A DNA stretch of 64,000 nt from Paraburkholderia fungorum (GCF_900099835.1 NZ_FNKP01000002.1:2542001-2606000); one strand, 5' to 3'. Counted from the stretch's first letter, positions 49,561-58,763 are shown. Notes: generated from the letters alone by a model not told the origin. A program made the numbers and translations.

Positions 49561-49590
49561 CGTTACGTAGCGCCACGTCGTGACGTAACG
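49561..49590. promoter_or_regulatory. Inverted repeat CGTTACGT / ACGTAACG
   Basis: Eight-base perfect arms at 49561-49568 and 49583-49590 with a 14-base spacer, about 180 bases upstream of the EAL gene (minus strand) and about 200 bases upstream of the IS5-like gene (plus strand). The left arm and next bases match the motif at 44792. Confidence 0.5.
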
Positions 49591-49782
49591 GAACATCTCA
49601 AAGTTGAGACGGGAACGCTCACTGTTACCCAAAAAACGCGCCATATCGCACAGGATTTTTTACCTGATAACGCCGCACAATTGCATTTGACCGTTTAAAA
49701 AAGATTGACTAGTATCCGCAAAACGCAGCAACAACGACTGCAAATTTCTTCAATAGTCACCAAAACAGTCACGATTCAGCCG

Positions 49783-50061
49783 ATGCTAGAAATTCCTCTC
49801 TCCGACACTGACTGGGCTCGCGTTGAAGGCCTTTTTCCCGAATTACCGTCCACTCGCGGACGACCTCGACGTAGCAATCGTGAGATTCTCAACGCGATAC
49901 TTTGGGTGCAACAACAAAAGGAAAAATGGCACCGGCTTCCCGCAACGTTCCCGCCGCAACAAACCTGCTACCTGCGGTATACCGAATGGAAAAAGACCGG
50001 TGTTTTAGAACGGGTAAATGAACTTCTCTTCGCTGTGGAACCTGAATTATCCGGCTGCTGA
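49783..50061 (+). CDS. Stand-alone IS5-type transposase N-terminal domain (DUF4096-like)
   Basis: A 92-residue protein matching the N-terminal domain of IS4/IS5-family transposases: SDTDWARVEGLFPE, then TRGRPRRSNREILNAILW and PPQQTCYLRYTEWKKTGVLERVNELL. The DDE catalytic half is absent and no terminal repeats flank it. The frame opens at 49705, but the ATG at 49783 fits the family start. It may be an IS remnant or a domesticated DNA-binding protein; the intact frame favours the latter slightly. Confidence 0.7.
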   Translation: MLEIPLSDTDWARVEGLFPELPSTRGRPRRSNREILNAILWVQQQKEKWHRLPATFPPQQTCYLRYTEWKKTGVLERVNELLFAVEPELSGC

Positions 50062-50386
50062 TCCAACTCGAATCGCTCCGCTTGCCGCATGAACGCGCGA
50101 ACGCCCGACGGCATGCGGAGCAGACAGAATGCTTAGCGATCCTTTTCTATTCGAGCGACCACCTGACAAAACTGCTGCACCGCAAATGCTGGCGATAAAT
50201 TCGCTACGGCCCTGAATTTCCCCAAGCGCCCGCTTTTTTCCCCCAGCGCCTTTGTCTCAAATTTAACAACAAACCTTCCCTGAATAGGTCATTACTCTCT
50301 CCAGTTTGCAAAACTACAATGCAATCACTGACTACGAACAACAACGTTCGCAGCAAGACAAAAAATCGAACTGGAGGTAGTTCAAA
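50062..50386. other. Intergenic, upstream of the DUF4148 gene
   Basis: About 325 bases with no gene. The end contains a strong GGAGGT ribosome binding site (50373-50378) and an AT-rich stretch before the DUF4148 start, so the promoter should be here. Confidence 0.45.
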
Positions 50387-50704
50387 ATGAAATCGCTTCT
50401 TCAAGCTGTTGTTATCGCTGCCGTGCTGGCCGCTCCTGTTGCATCGTTCGCTCAATCGAACCAGCCGGTGACCCGCGCACAAGTTCGCGCAGAACTGGTT
50501 CAACTCGAGAAAGCCGGTTATCACCCGGGCATTTCCAGCCCGCATTACCCCGCTGACATTCAAGCAGCGCAAGCTCGTGTGAACGTTCAGAACGGTACTG
50601 CACAAGCAGCCGAAAGCGGCTTCGGCGGTGTGGCAAGTGGTTCGTCGCAATCCGGCCATGCCGTCCAGGCGAACGGTCAGAAGTCGATTTACTTCGGCCA
50701 GTAA
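50387..50704 (+). CDS. Exported DUF4148 protein
   Basis: A 105-residue secreted protein with a clean signal peptide (MKSLLQAVVIAAVLAAPVASFAQ). The mature part starts VTRAQVRAELVQLEKAGYHP, the DUF4148 signature common in Burkholderiaceae, then turns Gly/Ser/Asn rich. Function is unknown. It has a very strong ribosome binding site and two downstream hairpins, so it is probably well expressed. Confidence 0.9.
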   Translation: MKSLLQAVVIAAVLAAPVASFAQSNQPVTRAQVRAELVQLEKAGYHPGISSPHYPADIQAAQARVNVQNGTAQAAESGFGGVASGSSQSGHAVQANGQKSIYFGQ

Positions 50705-50832
50705 ATAGTCGCGAAAGCTAATTGCACTGCAACTAGCGTTCAAGCGGTAAGAACCGCAAGCACGAAGCGCCGGAAGTGAAGCGCGAATGTGCGTCTCAGC
50801 GCGTCGACAGACGCGCGACCAGACATAAAACA

Positions 50833-50872
50833 AACTGGCCCGCGACCGGGTTTCTCCGATCGCGGGCCAGTT
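50833..50872 (+). terminator. Hairpin downstream of the DUF4148 gene
   Basis: AACTGGCCCGCGA (50833-50845) pairs perfectly with TCGCGGGCCAGTT (50860-50872). It lacks a long T-tract (TTGTGT follows), but a second terminator follows at 50911. Confidence 0.6.
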
Positions 50873-50910
50873 GTGTATTGCTTACCTCCGTCATCGGCTA
50901 CCGATGACTT

Positions 50911-50941
50911 CGCCCGGGCCTTCGCGGTCCGGGCGCTTTTT
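50911..50941 (+). terminator. Rho-independent terminator
   Basis: CGCCCGGGCC pairs with GGTCCGGGCG with one G-T wobble around a TTCGC loop, followed by CTTTTT. Confidence 0.8.
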
Positions 50942-51051
50942 CACAGCGCTCGTTAGCGCCGGATAATTTTTTTCGGCCCTGATTTGCAGCCCTGATAATC
51001 CTGCTCGCTGCGCTCTACTGCGGCGCCCTTGTTAGCGAGCCCGTCACCGCA

Positions 51052-51300
51052 TCAATCGCGCGCGACCAGTTCGCCCACCTGACCACGGCCTGTGACAAGG
51101 CAGTTCGACAGGAAATTTTCTCCTTGACTGCTGGCCCCGACGTCCCCAAAACCTTTCTTCAACGCGTCCGACTTCACCATCTTCGCGCCCTGGTGGCAGG
51201 TTATCGTCCCTACTTCGCCAGCCTGCGCGCGCATCAAGGCTCGATCAGCCATCAGATAACCGAGCAACAGCACAACGGCAATATTGAACGCTTGTCTCAT
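51052..51300 (-). CDS. Small exported protein of unknown function
   Basis: An 82-residue protein starting MRQAFNIAVVLLLGYLMADRALMRAQAG, a signal peptide or single N-terminal membrane anchor. The perfect AGGAGG ribosome binding site before the ATG at 51300 makes it a real gene. Two cysteines remain in the mature part (TCHQ and NCLV). No homologue is recognised. It lies between the DUF4148 terminators and the squalene/phytoene synthase gene. Confidence 0.6.
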   Translation of the reverse strand: MRQAFNIAVVLLLGYLMADRALMRAQAGEVGTITCHQGAKMVKSDALKKGFGDVGASSQGENFLSNCLVTGRGQVGELVARD

Positions 51301-51568
51301 GGTTCGCCTCCTCTTTAGAAGAGACTAACGCGAACCGGAGATGCCTGGTCCTAGGGGTTTCCCGATTAATAGTTAGGCAGTGATGCGGATCAAATCGCCT
51401 CAAGTGCGGCGCGATTCGCTCTGCGACGTATGGATCAGGTTTTACCCGTAGTACGCCGAAATCGATACGAATCTGCTTGCACGTGCATCGTTTTCTGCCC
51501 GAACAGCCAATTTCGATACACAGCGCGAGTCATTAAAACAGCGCGCGCCTCGGTGCTCAAAACCACGC

Positions 51569-52615
51569 TTAAAAGCGCGCTTCGATCTGCGCGATCTTCT
51601 TCTCGATCGCGTTGCGCACCACTGCATTCGACGGCACCATCAGCAGTGACGCCCCGATAATTCCATACACGCGATTGCGCCGTACCTTCGACACTTTCTG
51701 TGGATCGAGCCACGCGTCGTTATCCACGAGCAGCAAAAGCGTTTCAAGACCAATCAGAATCGGCCACAAACAGGCGAGCCGCAAGCGGATGGAAAACGCC
51801 GGAATCGCGAGCGTATAGTCCAGCGCTTCGCGGAAATGATCGAGCGTCCCGCGCAAAAGTTCGACCATCAGCGGCCGCGCGCGCATCGAGTTTGCGGGCA
51901 GCAACAGATCCTGCGCGCTCAGGCCGGCCCGATCCAGCATGCTCTGCGGCAGATAGCAGCGGCCGATCCGCAGATCCTTGCCGCAATCCCGCAGCACGTT
52001 GGTCATCTGCAGCGCCTTGCCAAAACGCACCCCTCGACGCGACATCGTGTCGGGTACTTCTTTCAACGTTCCCGGCATATGCGCGTAAGTCATCGTGGTC
52101 CAGAACTCGCCGACGCAGCCCGCGACCAGATACGTGTACCGATCCAGTTCGTCGTACTCGTGCAGCGCGGCGATCTGGCCGGAGCGCTCATCGGGGAAAG
52201 TGCGCAGATCGAACTCCATGCCTTCGGTCAGCGTCGACACGATTTCCCGCACTGCCTGGCGATCCGGTTCGCTGAGCTGCATCAACACGTCAAGCGCGGG
52301 TCCGAGCGATTCGAGCAGGACTTTCTCGTCCGACTGATTCTGCTGACCCGCCACTTCGGCGGCCATGCGTTGAAACAGCGCGTCGTCGTCCGTCGCGCCG
52401 TTCACCCGATCGCGCAGCGACAGCAGCAACGCGAGACGTTGTTCGGGCGGGATCAGCGAGGTATCGGCGATCGTGTCGGCCGCGCGCGCGAGCAGGTACG
52501 CGAGGCCGATCGGGTCGCGCATGCCCGCGGGCAATACGCGCAGCGTGAGATAGAAGGAGCGTGAAACGCCTTTCAGGAGCGGGCCGAGAAGGAAGGCCCG
52601 GGTCGGATTCGGCAT
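51569..52615 (-). CDS. Squalene/phytoene synthase family protein
   Basis: A 348-residue head-to-head prenyl synthase. The first aspartate-rich motif is DTIADTS in ARAADTIADTSLIPP, the second is QMTNVLRDCGKDLRIGRCYLP, and YTYLVAGCVGEFW matches the YxYxVAGxVG block. It joins two C15 or C20 diphosphates, making squalene or phytoene. No hopanoid or carotenoid genes are adjacent, so its product is open. The ATG at 52615 gives the family start. Confidence 0.88.
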   Translation of the reverse strand: MPNPTRAFLLGPLLKGVSRSFYLTLRVLPAGMRDPIGLAYLLARAADTIADTSLIPPEQRLALLLSLRDRVNGATDDDALFQRMAAEVAGQQNQSDEKVLLESLGPALDVLMQLSEPDRQAVREIVSTLTEGMEFDLRTFPDERSGQIAALHEYDELDRYTYLVAGCVGEFWTTMTYAHMPGTLKEVPDTMSRRGVRFGKALQMTNVLRDCGKDLRIGRCYLPQSMLDRAGLSAQDLLLPANSMRARPLMVELLRGTLDHFREALDYTLAIPAFSIRLRLACLWPILIGLETLLLLVDNDAWLDPQKVSKVRRNRVYGIIGASLLMVPSNAVVRNAIEKKIAQIEARF

Positions 52616-52985
52616 GGAATGGTTCAGGTCGATGTTAGGCAGGAGCCAGCACAAAAATGGCTCGAAATCAGGCGCAGCCGAATTGTATACGGCGAAACGT
52701 TTTCACCCCACGATGACCGCCAGTCCGCGCTACCGCCCGTCGGCAGGGTTTCAACGCGTCGCGCGCCGCCGCTGATTCAAGCGCCAGCCCAGCCCCGCAC
52801 GATCACGCCCGCCAACGCCGCCGGATCGCCAAGCGCCGTCTGCCCGGATAAAATCTCCCGCATCCGGTCACGGCGAGCGCCGCCGCTCCATCGCGGGAAC
52901 GCCAATTGCTATCGTAGTTTGTTTTAGCACCAGACGGCTTGTGGCCAGGCCGTCGTCTTCCGGCACTTTGAATGACATATCTACA
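52616..52985. other. Intergenic region between the synthase and kaiC-like genes
   Basis: About 370 bases of divergent promoter DNA. I see no ORF, hairpin or motif I would name. Confidence 0.4.
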
Positions 52986-54506
52986 ATGACGAACCACGAA
53001 TCCCAGACGTCTTCCCGGCCTGGCGCAATGCGGTCTGACGCGGCTCGGTCTGACGCGGCGCGCTCCAACGTGGAGACGGGTGTACCTGGTTTCGACGAGA
53101 TCCTGGGCGGAGGGCTGGTGCGCGGCGGCGTCTATCTGCTCGAAGGGATGGCCGGCGCGGGCAAGACAATCCTGTCGAGCCAGATCGGTTTTCATCGTGT
53201 AAGCCAGGGCGAGAAGGTGCTGTACATGACCTTGATCGCGGAATCGCACGACAAGCTGCTGGGGCATCTGAAAGGCCTCAGCTTCTTCGACGAGAAAGCG
53301 GTCGCGCAGCAAATGCTGTTCGTGTCCGGCTATCACGAGCTGATGCAGGACGGTCTCGACGGCTTCCTGAAGCTGATCGCGTCGAGCATTTACGACTATC
53401 GCCCGAGCCTGATGATCATCGACGGCTTTCGCAGTGCACGCGAGTTCAGCGAAACCGAACTGTCGCTATCGAAGTTCATCCACGAGTTGAATGCGCTGGT
53501 CGCCGCGATGGATTGCACCACGCTGCTGCTCGCGCCGCTCTCCGGCAACGAGCCGCATCCCGAACACACGCTCGTCGACGGCCTGATCGAGCTGAACCGT
53601 TACAACGACGGCATGCGCCGCGCCCGCGAGATCGAAGTGCATAAGATGCGCGCGCGCAACCATCTGATGGGCAAGCATTTTTTCCGTATCGCCGAAACCG
53701 GCCTGCTGATGTTCCCGCGCCTCGAAGCGCAAGGCGCGGTGCCGCAGGGTCCGGTCGATCTGAAGACGCGTCTGGGCTTCGGCCTGCCGCATCTCGACAA
53801 TCTGCTGGGCGGCGGTTTTGCGCAAGGATCGACGACCACGTTGATCGGGCCGTCCGGCGTCGGCAAAACCCTGCTCTGCCTGCAATTTCTCGCGGCGGGC
53901 GTGGCGCGTGGCGAGCGCTGCCTGTACCTCGGTTTTTACGAAGGACCGCAGCGGCTGATCGGCAAAGCGGAAGCGGTCTCGATCGGCTTGACCGATGCTT
54001 ACGAGGACGGCCGCCTCGTCATCCAATGGCAGCCGGCGATCGAACTGGCTGTCGACGAACTCGCGGCTACCGCGCTCGCCACGGTCAAGCGCATCGGCGC
54101 GTCGCGGATCGTGATCGACGGCGTGGAAGGTTTTCGCGACTCCGCATTGCGCACCGAGCGCTTCGGCCTGTTCCTGAACGCGCTGCTGCACCAGTTGCGC
54201 GAGGCTGCCGTCACCACGTTGCTGACCGAAGAGTTGCCGCTTTACGCCGACCCCGGCCATGCGAAGAGCGTGCGGGTTTCCGCGTTGACCGAAAACCTCG
54301 TGTTGCTGCGCTATGCCGAATCGGATGCGGGTTTGCGGCGGATGATCTCCGTCGTCAAGCAACGCGAAAGTGCTCACGACACCTCGCTGCGGGAGCTGGT
54401 GATTTCGTCCGACGGTCTCGACGTGATCGAAGGTCCGGGCAGCGCTGCCGGTACGCATCTGGCGCTGGGCCTGTCGGCCACGCTGCCGGCGCGACGGACG
54501 ACGTAG
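52986..54506 (+). CDS. KaiC-like double-domain RecA-type ATPase
   Basis: A 506-residue protein of the KaiC/RadA family with two complete ATPase domains. Walker A sequences are GMAGAGKT (54-61) and GPSGVGKT (about 288-295), and each domain opens with the KaiC-like GVPGFDEILGGG or GLPHLDNLLGGG block. The paired catalytic Glu after strand 2 of KaiC is only partly kept (IAES in domain 1, YEGP in domain 2). The N terminus has a duplicated SDAAR segment. No kaiA or kaiB is nearby. A CheY-like gene follows 6 bases later. Confidence 0.9.
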   Translation: MTNHESQTSSRPGAMRSDAARSDAARSNVETGVPGFDEILGGGLVRGGVYLLEGMAGAGKTILSSQIGFHRVSQGEKVLYMTLIAESHDKLLGHLKGLSFFDEKAVAQQMLFVSGYHELMQDGLDGFLKLIASSIYDYRPSLMIIDGFRSAREFSETELSLSKFIHELNALVAAMDCTTLLLAPLSGNEPHPEHTLVDGLIELNRYNDGMRRAREIEVHKMRARNHLMGKHFFRIAETGLLMFPRLEAQGAVPQGPVDLKTRLGFGLPHLDNLLGGGFAQGSTTTLIGPSGVGKTLLCLQFLAAGVARGERCLYLGFYEGPQRLIGKAEAVSIGLTDAYEDGRLVIQWQPAIELAVDELAATALATVKRIGASRIVIDGVEGFRDSALRTERFGLFLNALLHQLREAAVTTLLTEELPLYADPGHAKSVRVSALTENLVLLRYAESDAGLRRMISVVKQRESAHDTSLRELVISSDGLDVIEGPGSAAGTHLALGLSATLPARRTT

Positions 54507-54512
54507 CCCCTC

Positions 54513-54863
54513 ATGAAAACCATTCTGGTTGTGGACGACGAGTTCGACATACTCACCGTATGGCGGCTGCTGCTGGAGCGGCACGGCTATACGGTGCTGA
54601 CGGCGTCGAACGGGGCCGCCGCGCTTGAACAGATACGCAAGACCCGGCCCGACGTCATCGTGTCGGATTGCATGATGCCGATCATGTCGGGGCTGCAACT
54701 GTGCGCGGCGCTGTACGCCGATCCCGATCTGCGCGCCATTCCGATCATCCTGTGCAGCGCGGCTTCGGACATTCCCGTGCAGCCGAATCCTCATATCGCT
54801 TACGCGCGCAAGCCGCTTTCATTCGACGAACTGCTCGCCATGCTTCAGCGCATGGAAGCTTGA
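54513..54863 (+). CDS. Single-domain response regulator (CheY-like)
   Basis: A 116-residue receiver domain: acidic pair in VVDDEFD, phosphoacceptor Asp in DVIVSDCMMP, Ser/Thr position in ILCSAASD and Lys in YARKPLS. There is no output domain, so it signals by protein contact. It is in an operon with the KaiC-like ATPase (6-base gap), which suggests it regulates or reads out that protein. No histidine kinase is adjacent. Confidence 0.9.
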   Translation: MKTILVVDDEFDILTVWRLLLERHGYTVLTASNGAAALEQIRKTRPDVIVSDCMMPIMSGLQLCAALYADPDLRAIPIILCSAASDIPVQPNPHIAYARKPLSFDELLAMLQRMEA

Positions 54864-55160
54864 CGAAGCACGCGACAGCCGTGCCGGTCTCCTTCATTGC
54901 AGACCGGCATGGTTGATGAACATCTTCTTATTGAAGTCGTGCCGGAAATCGGCGCATCCCTCGCTTTCCTGCATCCCGCTTCACGAATCGCGAATCCCAC
55001 CGCCTGCGAACGCGGCCAACCTCGGCGCTCTCACGTTGAGACGATCGCGCCATTTCCCGAGCTTTTCCAGCGTTCTCCGATTAGCTGCCGGCTTTTAAAG
55101 TAGCTCATCGATCGCGCACGGCCAGAACTTCGGAGCGCGTCGCAACTTTCGGAGGACTCG
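54864..55160. other. Intergenic stretch before tehA
   Basis: About 300 bases without a gene; small ORFs here lack ribosome binding sites. GGAGG at about 55150 belongs to the next gene. Confidence 0.4.
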
Positions 55161-56171
55161 GTGATGAACAGCAATCGTGGCTCGATTCCAGTTGCTTTCT
55201 TCGGGATCGCGGTGGGCGCTTTGGCGTTCGCCAACTTGTGGCGGGTGGCGATCAGGGTATGGCACCTGCCCGCCGAGGTGGGAACCCTGTTGACGGTCGC
55301 GTCGCTCGCCGTGTGGCTCGTCGTTCTGGCCGCGTACGGGCACAAGTGGCTGACCGACGCCGCCACGGCCCGCGCGGAAATGCAGCATCCGGTGCAATCG
55401 TCGTTTGCGGCGCTCGGCCCGGTGTCGAGCATGCTGGCCGCGCAACTTCTGCAACCGTATGCCCGGACTGCCGCGCTCACGTTATTCGTCGTCTCCGTGA
55501 TCGCGCAACTGGCGCTCGGCGCGTATCTGCACGGACGGCTCTGGCAAGGCGGACGCAAGCCCGAAATGACCACCCCGGCCATTTATCTGCCGACAGTCGC
55601 GCCGAGCTTTGTCGCGGGAACGGCGGCGGCTGCGTTCGGATTCCATCAACTGGGCGAACTGTTTTTCGGGGCCGGGCTGTTGTCGTGGCTCGCTATCGAA
55701 TCGATGGTGCTGCATCGCGCGGCCGTTCATGAACCGCTGCCCGCCGCACTGCGCCCGATTCTCGGCGTGCAACTCGCACCGCCCGTAGTGGGCGGCGTGA
55801 CCTACCTGAGCCTGACCACCGGCACCCCTGATCTGTTCGCGATGATCCTGCTCGGCTATGGTCTGTATCAGGCGCTGATGCTGTTGCGTTTGCTGCCGTG
55901 GATTCGCGAGCAGGCTTTCGTGCCTGGCTACTGGGCCTTCAGTTTCGGCGTAGCCGCATTGCCGACAATGGCTCTGCGGATGGTCGAACGAGGCGCGACG
56001 GGTCCGGTGGAATGGGCCGCGCCGACTCTGTTCATCGCGGCGAATGTGATTGTCGGTATCCTGGTGGTGAAGACGTTGAGTCTGCTGGTGCAAGGCAAGC
56101 TGGTTCCCGCTGCCGGTGGAGCGGCAGCCGCGGCGAGCCAGGCCGTCATCAAGCAGGCGACCGCCCACTGA
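55161..56171 (+). CDS. tehA: TehA/SLAC1-type anion channel or carrier
   Basis: A 336-residue membrane protein with about ten helices of the tellurite-resistance/dicarboxylate (TDT) family. PVAFFGIAVGALAFANLWRVA is the first helix of TehA, and conserved Phe residues of the SLAC1 pore appear in later helices. TehA relates to plant SLAC1 anion channels. Start is GTG at 55161 or ATG at 55164, both after GGAGG. Symbol given on family level only. Confidence 0.82.
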   Translation: MMNSNRGSIPVAFFGIAVGALAFANLWRVAIRVWHLPAEVGTLLTVASLAVWLVVLAAYGHKWLTDAATARAEMQHPVQSSFAALGPVSSMLAAQLLQPYARTAALTLFVVSVIAQLALGAYLHGRLWQGGRKPEMTTPAIYLPTVAPSFVAGTAAAAFGFHQLGELFFGAGLLSWLAIESMVLHRAAVHEPLPAALRPILGVQLAPPVVGGVTYLSLTTGTPDLFAMILLGYGLYQALMLLRLLPWIREQAFVPGYWAFSFGVAALPTMALRMVERGATGPVEWAAPTLFIAANVIVGILVVKTLSLLVQGKLVPAAGGAAAAASQAVIKQATAH

Positions 56172-56298
56172 CGCATCACAAGGGCCAGTCAGTCAATCGA
56201 TGCAGCGAGACGCATGGCGCTTCGCTGCATCGCCACATCAGCCCGGCGGGCGCGGCACCCGCAGCGGCGCAAAGCGACAACTGTGTCGCCGACAAGCT

Positions 56299-56790
56299 TC
56301 AGAACCCGTGCAGCGACACCACGATCAACGCCGCGCCGACCACCGCCACCACGTCTTCGATCAGCGCGGCGGGCGCATCCCGACCGAAGGTTCGCGCCAT
56401 TGCAGCCCGCACGCTCGCACCACCGAGCGTGCCGATCACCGCGCCGACGATACCCACCACCGCGCCGAGCGCGCCGACAATCCAGCCGCCGGCAAGCCCG
56501 CCGTGAGCGCCGCTGATCGCCGCGCCGCTCAAGCCACCGAGAATCACGCGCGCGCCGAATTGCATCGGCACTTTGCGGCTCGGCGTCTCCGGCAATTGAT
56601 CCGTAATCAGTTCGACGACAGCGAGGACGGTGAAGATATAAGGCGTGGCCTTGAAACCGAGAAATGCGAGCGAGGTGCCCGCCAGCGGCAACCATCCGAG
56701 ATAAGCCGCCCAACTGACGGCGGCGGGAGCGGTCATCGCGCGAAGGCCGGCGATGATGCCGATGAACAATGCCAGGACATACACGGACAT
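56299..56790 (-). CDS. DUF4126 family membrane protein
   Basis: A 163-residue membrane protein with Gly/Ala-rich helices: YVLALFIGIIAGLRAMTAPAAVSWAAYLG at the start and a long AIGTLGG-type glycine zipper stretch later. This matches DUF4126, a small membrane family of unknown function common in proteobacteria. Start 56790 puts the first helix at the N terminus; longer starts add hydrophilic sequence. Confidence 0.75.
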   Translation of the reverse strand: MSVYVLALFIGIIAGLRAMTAPAAVSWAAYLGWLPLAGTSLAFLGFKATPYIFTVLAVVELITDQLPETPSRKVPMQFGARVILGGLSGAAISGAHGGLAGGWIVGALGAVVGIVGAVIGTLGGASVRAAMARTFGRDAPAALIEDVVAVVGAALIVVSLHGF

Positions 56791-57112
56791 AGTGGACTCC
56801 GAATCGGGGCAATGATGCGCGGTTGGACAAGCCGACGGCTTACCTGGACGAACGTCGGCAGAACGTGTCGAGCATTTCACCTGGACAGTCAACTTCTCAC
56901 CGCATCAATCGGGACGATCCGCAGTTGATCGCGCGGTTGCCCCATTTCGGTGTGGCCCTAGTGTCGCACAATTCGACGGACGAAATGCAGCGGGTGTGCC
57001 CGCATGTGGCGGCGGTTTTGCATCGCGCATCGCTTTGCGTTGAGCCGCTCTCGCACATCCCTTTCAAACGGTGATAAGTTAGCCGGCTCACAAGAAAATC
57101 TAATGCATTTCC
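56791..57112. other. Intergenic region before the LysR gene
   Basis: About 320 bases with no gene or clear motif. Confidence 0.4.
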
Positions 57113-57991
57113 ATGAGACCGAATCTTCCGTTGAATGCGCTGCGCGCGTTCGAATCGTCCGCGCGGCATTTGAGTTTCACGCGCGCCGCGCTTGAGTTGA
57201 ATGTGACGCAGGCCGCCGTCAGCCAGCAGGTTCGATCGCTGGAGGAGCGGCTGGGCACGATGCTGTTCAAGCGCCTGCCACGCGGTCTTGCGATGACCGA
57301 CGAAGGACTCGCGCTACGCCCCGTGCTGACCGATGCATTCGACCGCATCGAGGCAGTGCTCCGGCAATTCGAAAACGGCCATTTTCACGAGGTATTGACG
57401 ATCGGCGTGGTCGGCACGTTCGCGGTCGGCTGGCTGATGCCTCGGTTGAAATCGTTTCGCCACGCGCACCCATTCGTCGAATTGCGATTGCTGACCAACA
57501 ATAATCTGGTCGACCTCGCCACCGAGGGACTCGATTTCGCGATCCGTTTTGGTGACGGCACATGGCCCGGCTCGCTAGCCACCCGTTTGCTCGACGCGCC
57601 GCTCGCCTTGCTGTGCACGCCGGAGATTGCCGCGCGTCTTTCAAAACCCGACGACCTCGCCGACGAGACCCTGCTGCGTTCCTATCGCGCCGACGACTGG
57701 ACAAGCTGGTTCAACGCCGCGGACATCACGCCGCGCCCGATTCGCGGACCGGTTTTCGATTCGTCGCGATTGATGGTGGAAGCGGCAATGCAAGGCGCAG
57801 GAATCGCACTCGCGCCCGCGCTGATGTTCGATCACGAGATCAACACGGGCCGTCTCGTCCGTCCATTCGATGTGGAGGTTCATGCGGGCAGTTACTGGCT
57901 GACGAGCCTGAAGGGCAAACCGATGACGCCCGCGATGGTGCTGTTCAGCCAATGGATACTCAAGGAAGCGGCGCAATACGCACCGGCTTAG
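57113..57991 (+). CDS. LysR family regulator, GcvA/AmpR-like
   Basis: A 292-residue LysR protein whose N terminus (PLNALRAFESSARHLSFTRAALELNVTQAAVSQQVRSLE) is the GcvA/AmpR subgroup form. Its stop overlaps the convergent 84-aa gene by four bases. There is no divergent partner, so the target is unclear. Confidence 0.9.
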   Translation: MRPNLPLNALRAFESSARHLSFTRAALELNVTQAAVSQQVRSLEERLGTMLFKRLPRGLAMTDEGLALRPVLTDAFDRIEAVLRQFENGHFHEVLTIGVVGTFAVGWLMPRLKSFRHAHPFVELRLLTNNNLVDLATEGLDFAIRFGDGTWPGSLATRLLDAPLALLCTPEIAARLSKPDDLADETLLRSYRADDWTSWFNAADITPRPIRGPVFDSSRLMVEAAMQGAGIALAPALMFDHEINTGRLVRPFDVEVHAGSYWLTSLKGKPMTPAMVLFSQWILKEAAQYAPA

Positions 57992-58242
57992 CAGAGCGAC
58001 ACGCGGCGGTGACCGTTCATCGCGGGCCGCTCGATTTGCGGCGGAAATACGTTCCACGAGCCGTCGTCGTGGCGGAAGAAAAAGATCGACAGCAGGCCGC
58101 CGGGGCGCAGCGCTTCGACGCAAACGTAGCGCTGGTGTTGCGACGCGCGGTGGCAAAACTGCACCACGCGTGCGGGCATCGACGGAGTGGGAGCGAGCCA
58201 TTTGTCGACGGCCCAGTGCAAGGTTTTCTCTGCGGCGACCAT
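57988..58242 (-). CDS. 84-aa protein of unknown function downstream of the LRAT-like gene
   Basis: An 84-residue soluble protein (MVAAEKTLHWAVDKWLAP...). GAGGAGA is before the ATG, which supports expression. It has a basic, aromatic-rich middle and a C-terminal Cys. It follows the LRAT-like gene by 26 bases and probably shares its transcript. I recognise no family. Confidence 0.6.
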   Translation of the reverse strand: MVAAEKTLHWAVDKWLAPTPSMPARVVQFCHRASQHQRYVCVEALRPGGLLSIFFFRHDDGSWNVFPPQIERPAMNGHRRVSLC

Positions 58243-58268
58243 GATGTTCTCCTCGAATTTCGACGTGC

Positions 58269-58763
58269 TCACACGAGTTGCGCGGCAACCTCGTCGCCCT
58301 TCGCATTGCTCTCGACAAAGGCCTTCACGAGACACACCAGCGCATGCACGCCGGTACGCGGATGACGCAGACAGCAATGCACCTGTTCGCTGCGGCTTTC
58401 GCCGAACAGACACCATGCGCAAAAGTGCTCGCAATTGTTGGTCAGCAGGCGATAGCGGTTTTCGCCGAGACGGGAGCGCGCGCGGCGCACCGCTTCATCG
58501 CCGGCGTAGCGGGCACTCGGTGTCGTGCGGATCGACAGCGGATGGCCGGCGGCGAAGTGCGACAACTCCACTTCTTCCACCGGTCCGCGATGCGTTGAAC
58601 CCGCAAAGCCCGCGTAATGGACGACGCGACCATTGCCTACGTAAATGCCGTGGTGTTCGTAACCGCGCCGTTGAATGACGAGATGCGCACCGATCGGCAA
58701 ATCGATCGTGGACGATGTTGCGGGGCAAACTTCGCTGCCTGTTTGAAGAGAGAGAGTGTTCAT
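58269..58763 (-). CDS. LRAT-fold (NlpC/P60-like) protein
   Basis: A 164-residue protein with the lecithin:retinol-acyltransferase domain: HHGIYVGNGRVVHYAG holds the catalytic His and NNCEHFC the catalytic Cys of this permuted papain-like fold. Bacterial members are thought to act as acyltransferases, thioesterases or amidases; substrates are mostly unknown. Start 58763 is chosen over 58856 as it gives the family length. It is transcribed away from the peptide operon, with a weak sigma-54-like site 43 bases upstream. Confidence 0.8.
   Translation of the reverse strand: MNTLSLQTGSEVCPATSSTIDLPIGAHLVIQRRGYEHHGIYVGNGRVVHYAGFAGSTHRGPVEEVELSHFAAGHPLSIRTTPSARYAGDEAVRRARSRLGENRYRLLTNNCEHFCAWCLFGESRSEQVHCCLRHPRTGVHALVCLVKAFVESNAKGDEVAAQLV

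Noticed and set aside
49342..49698. 118-residue plus-strand frame overlapping the EAL gene start
   Set aside because: Low similarity to coding composition, no start signal and no known domain.
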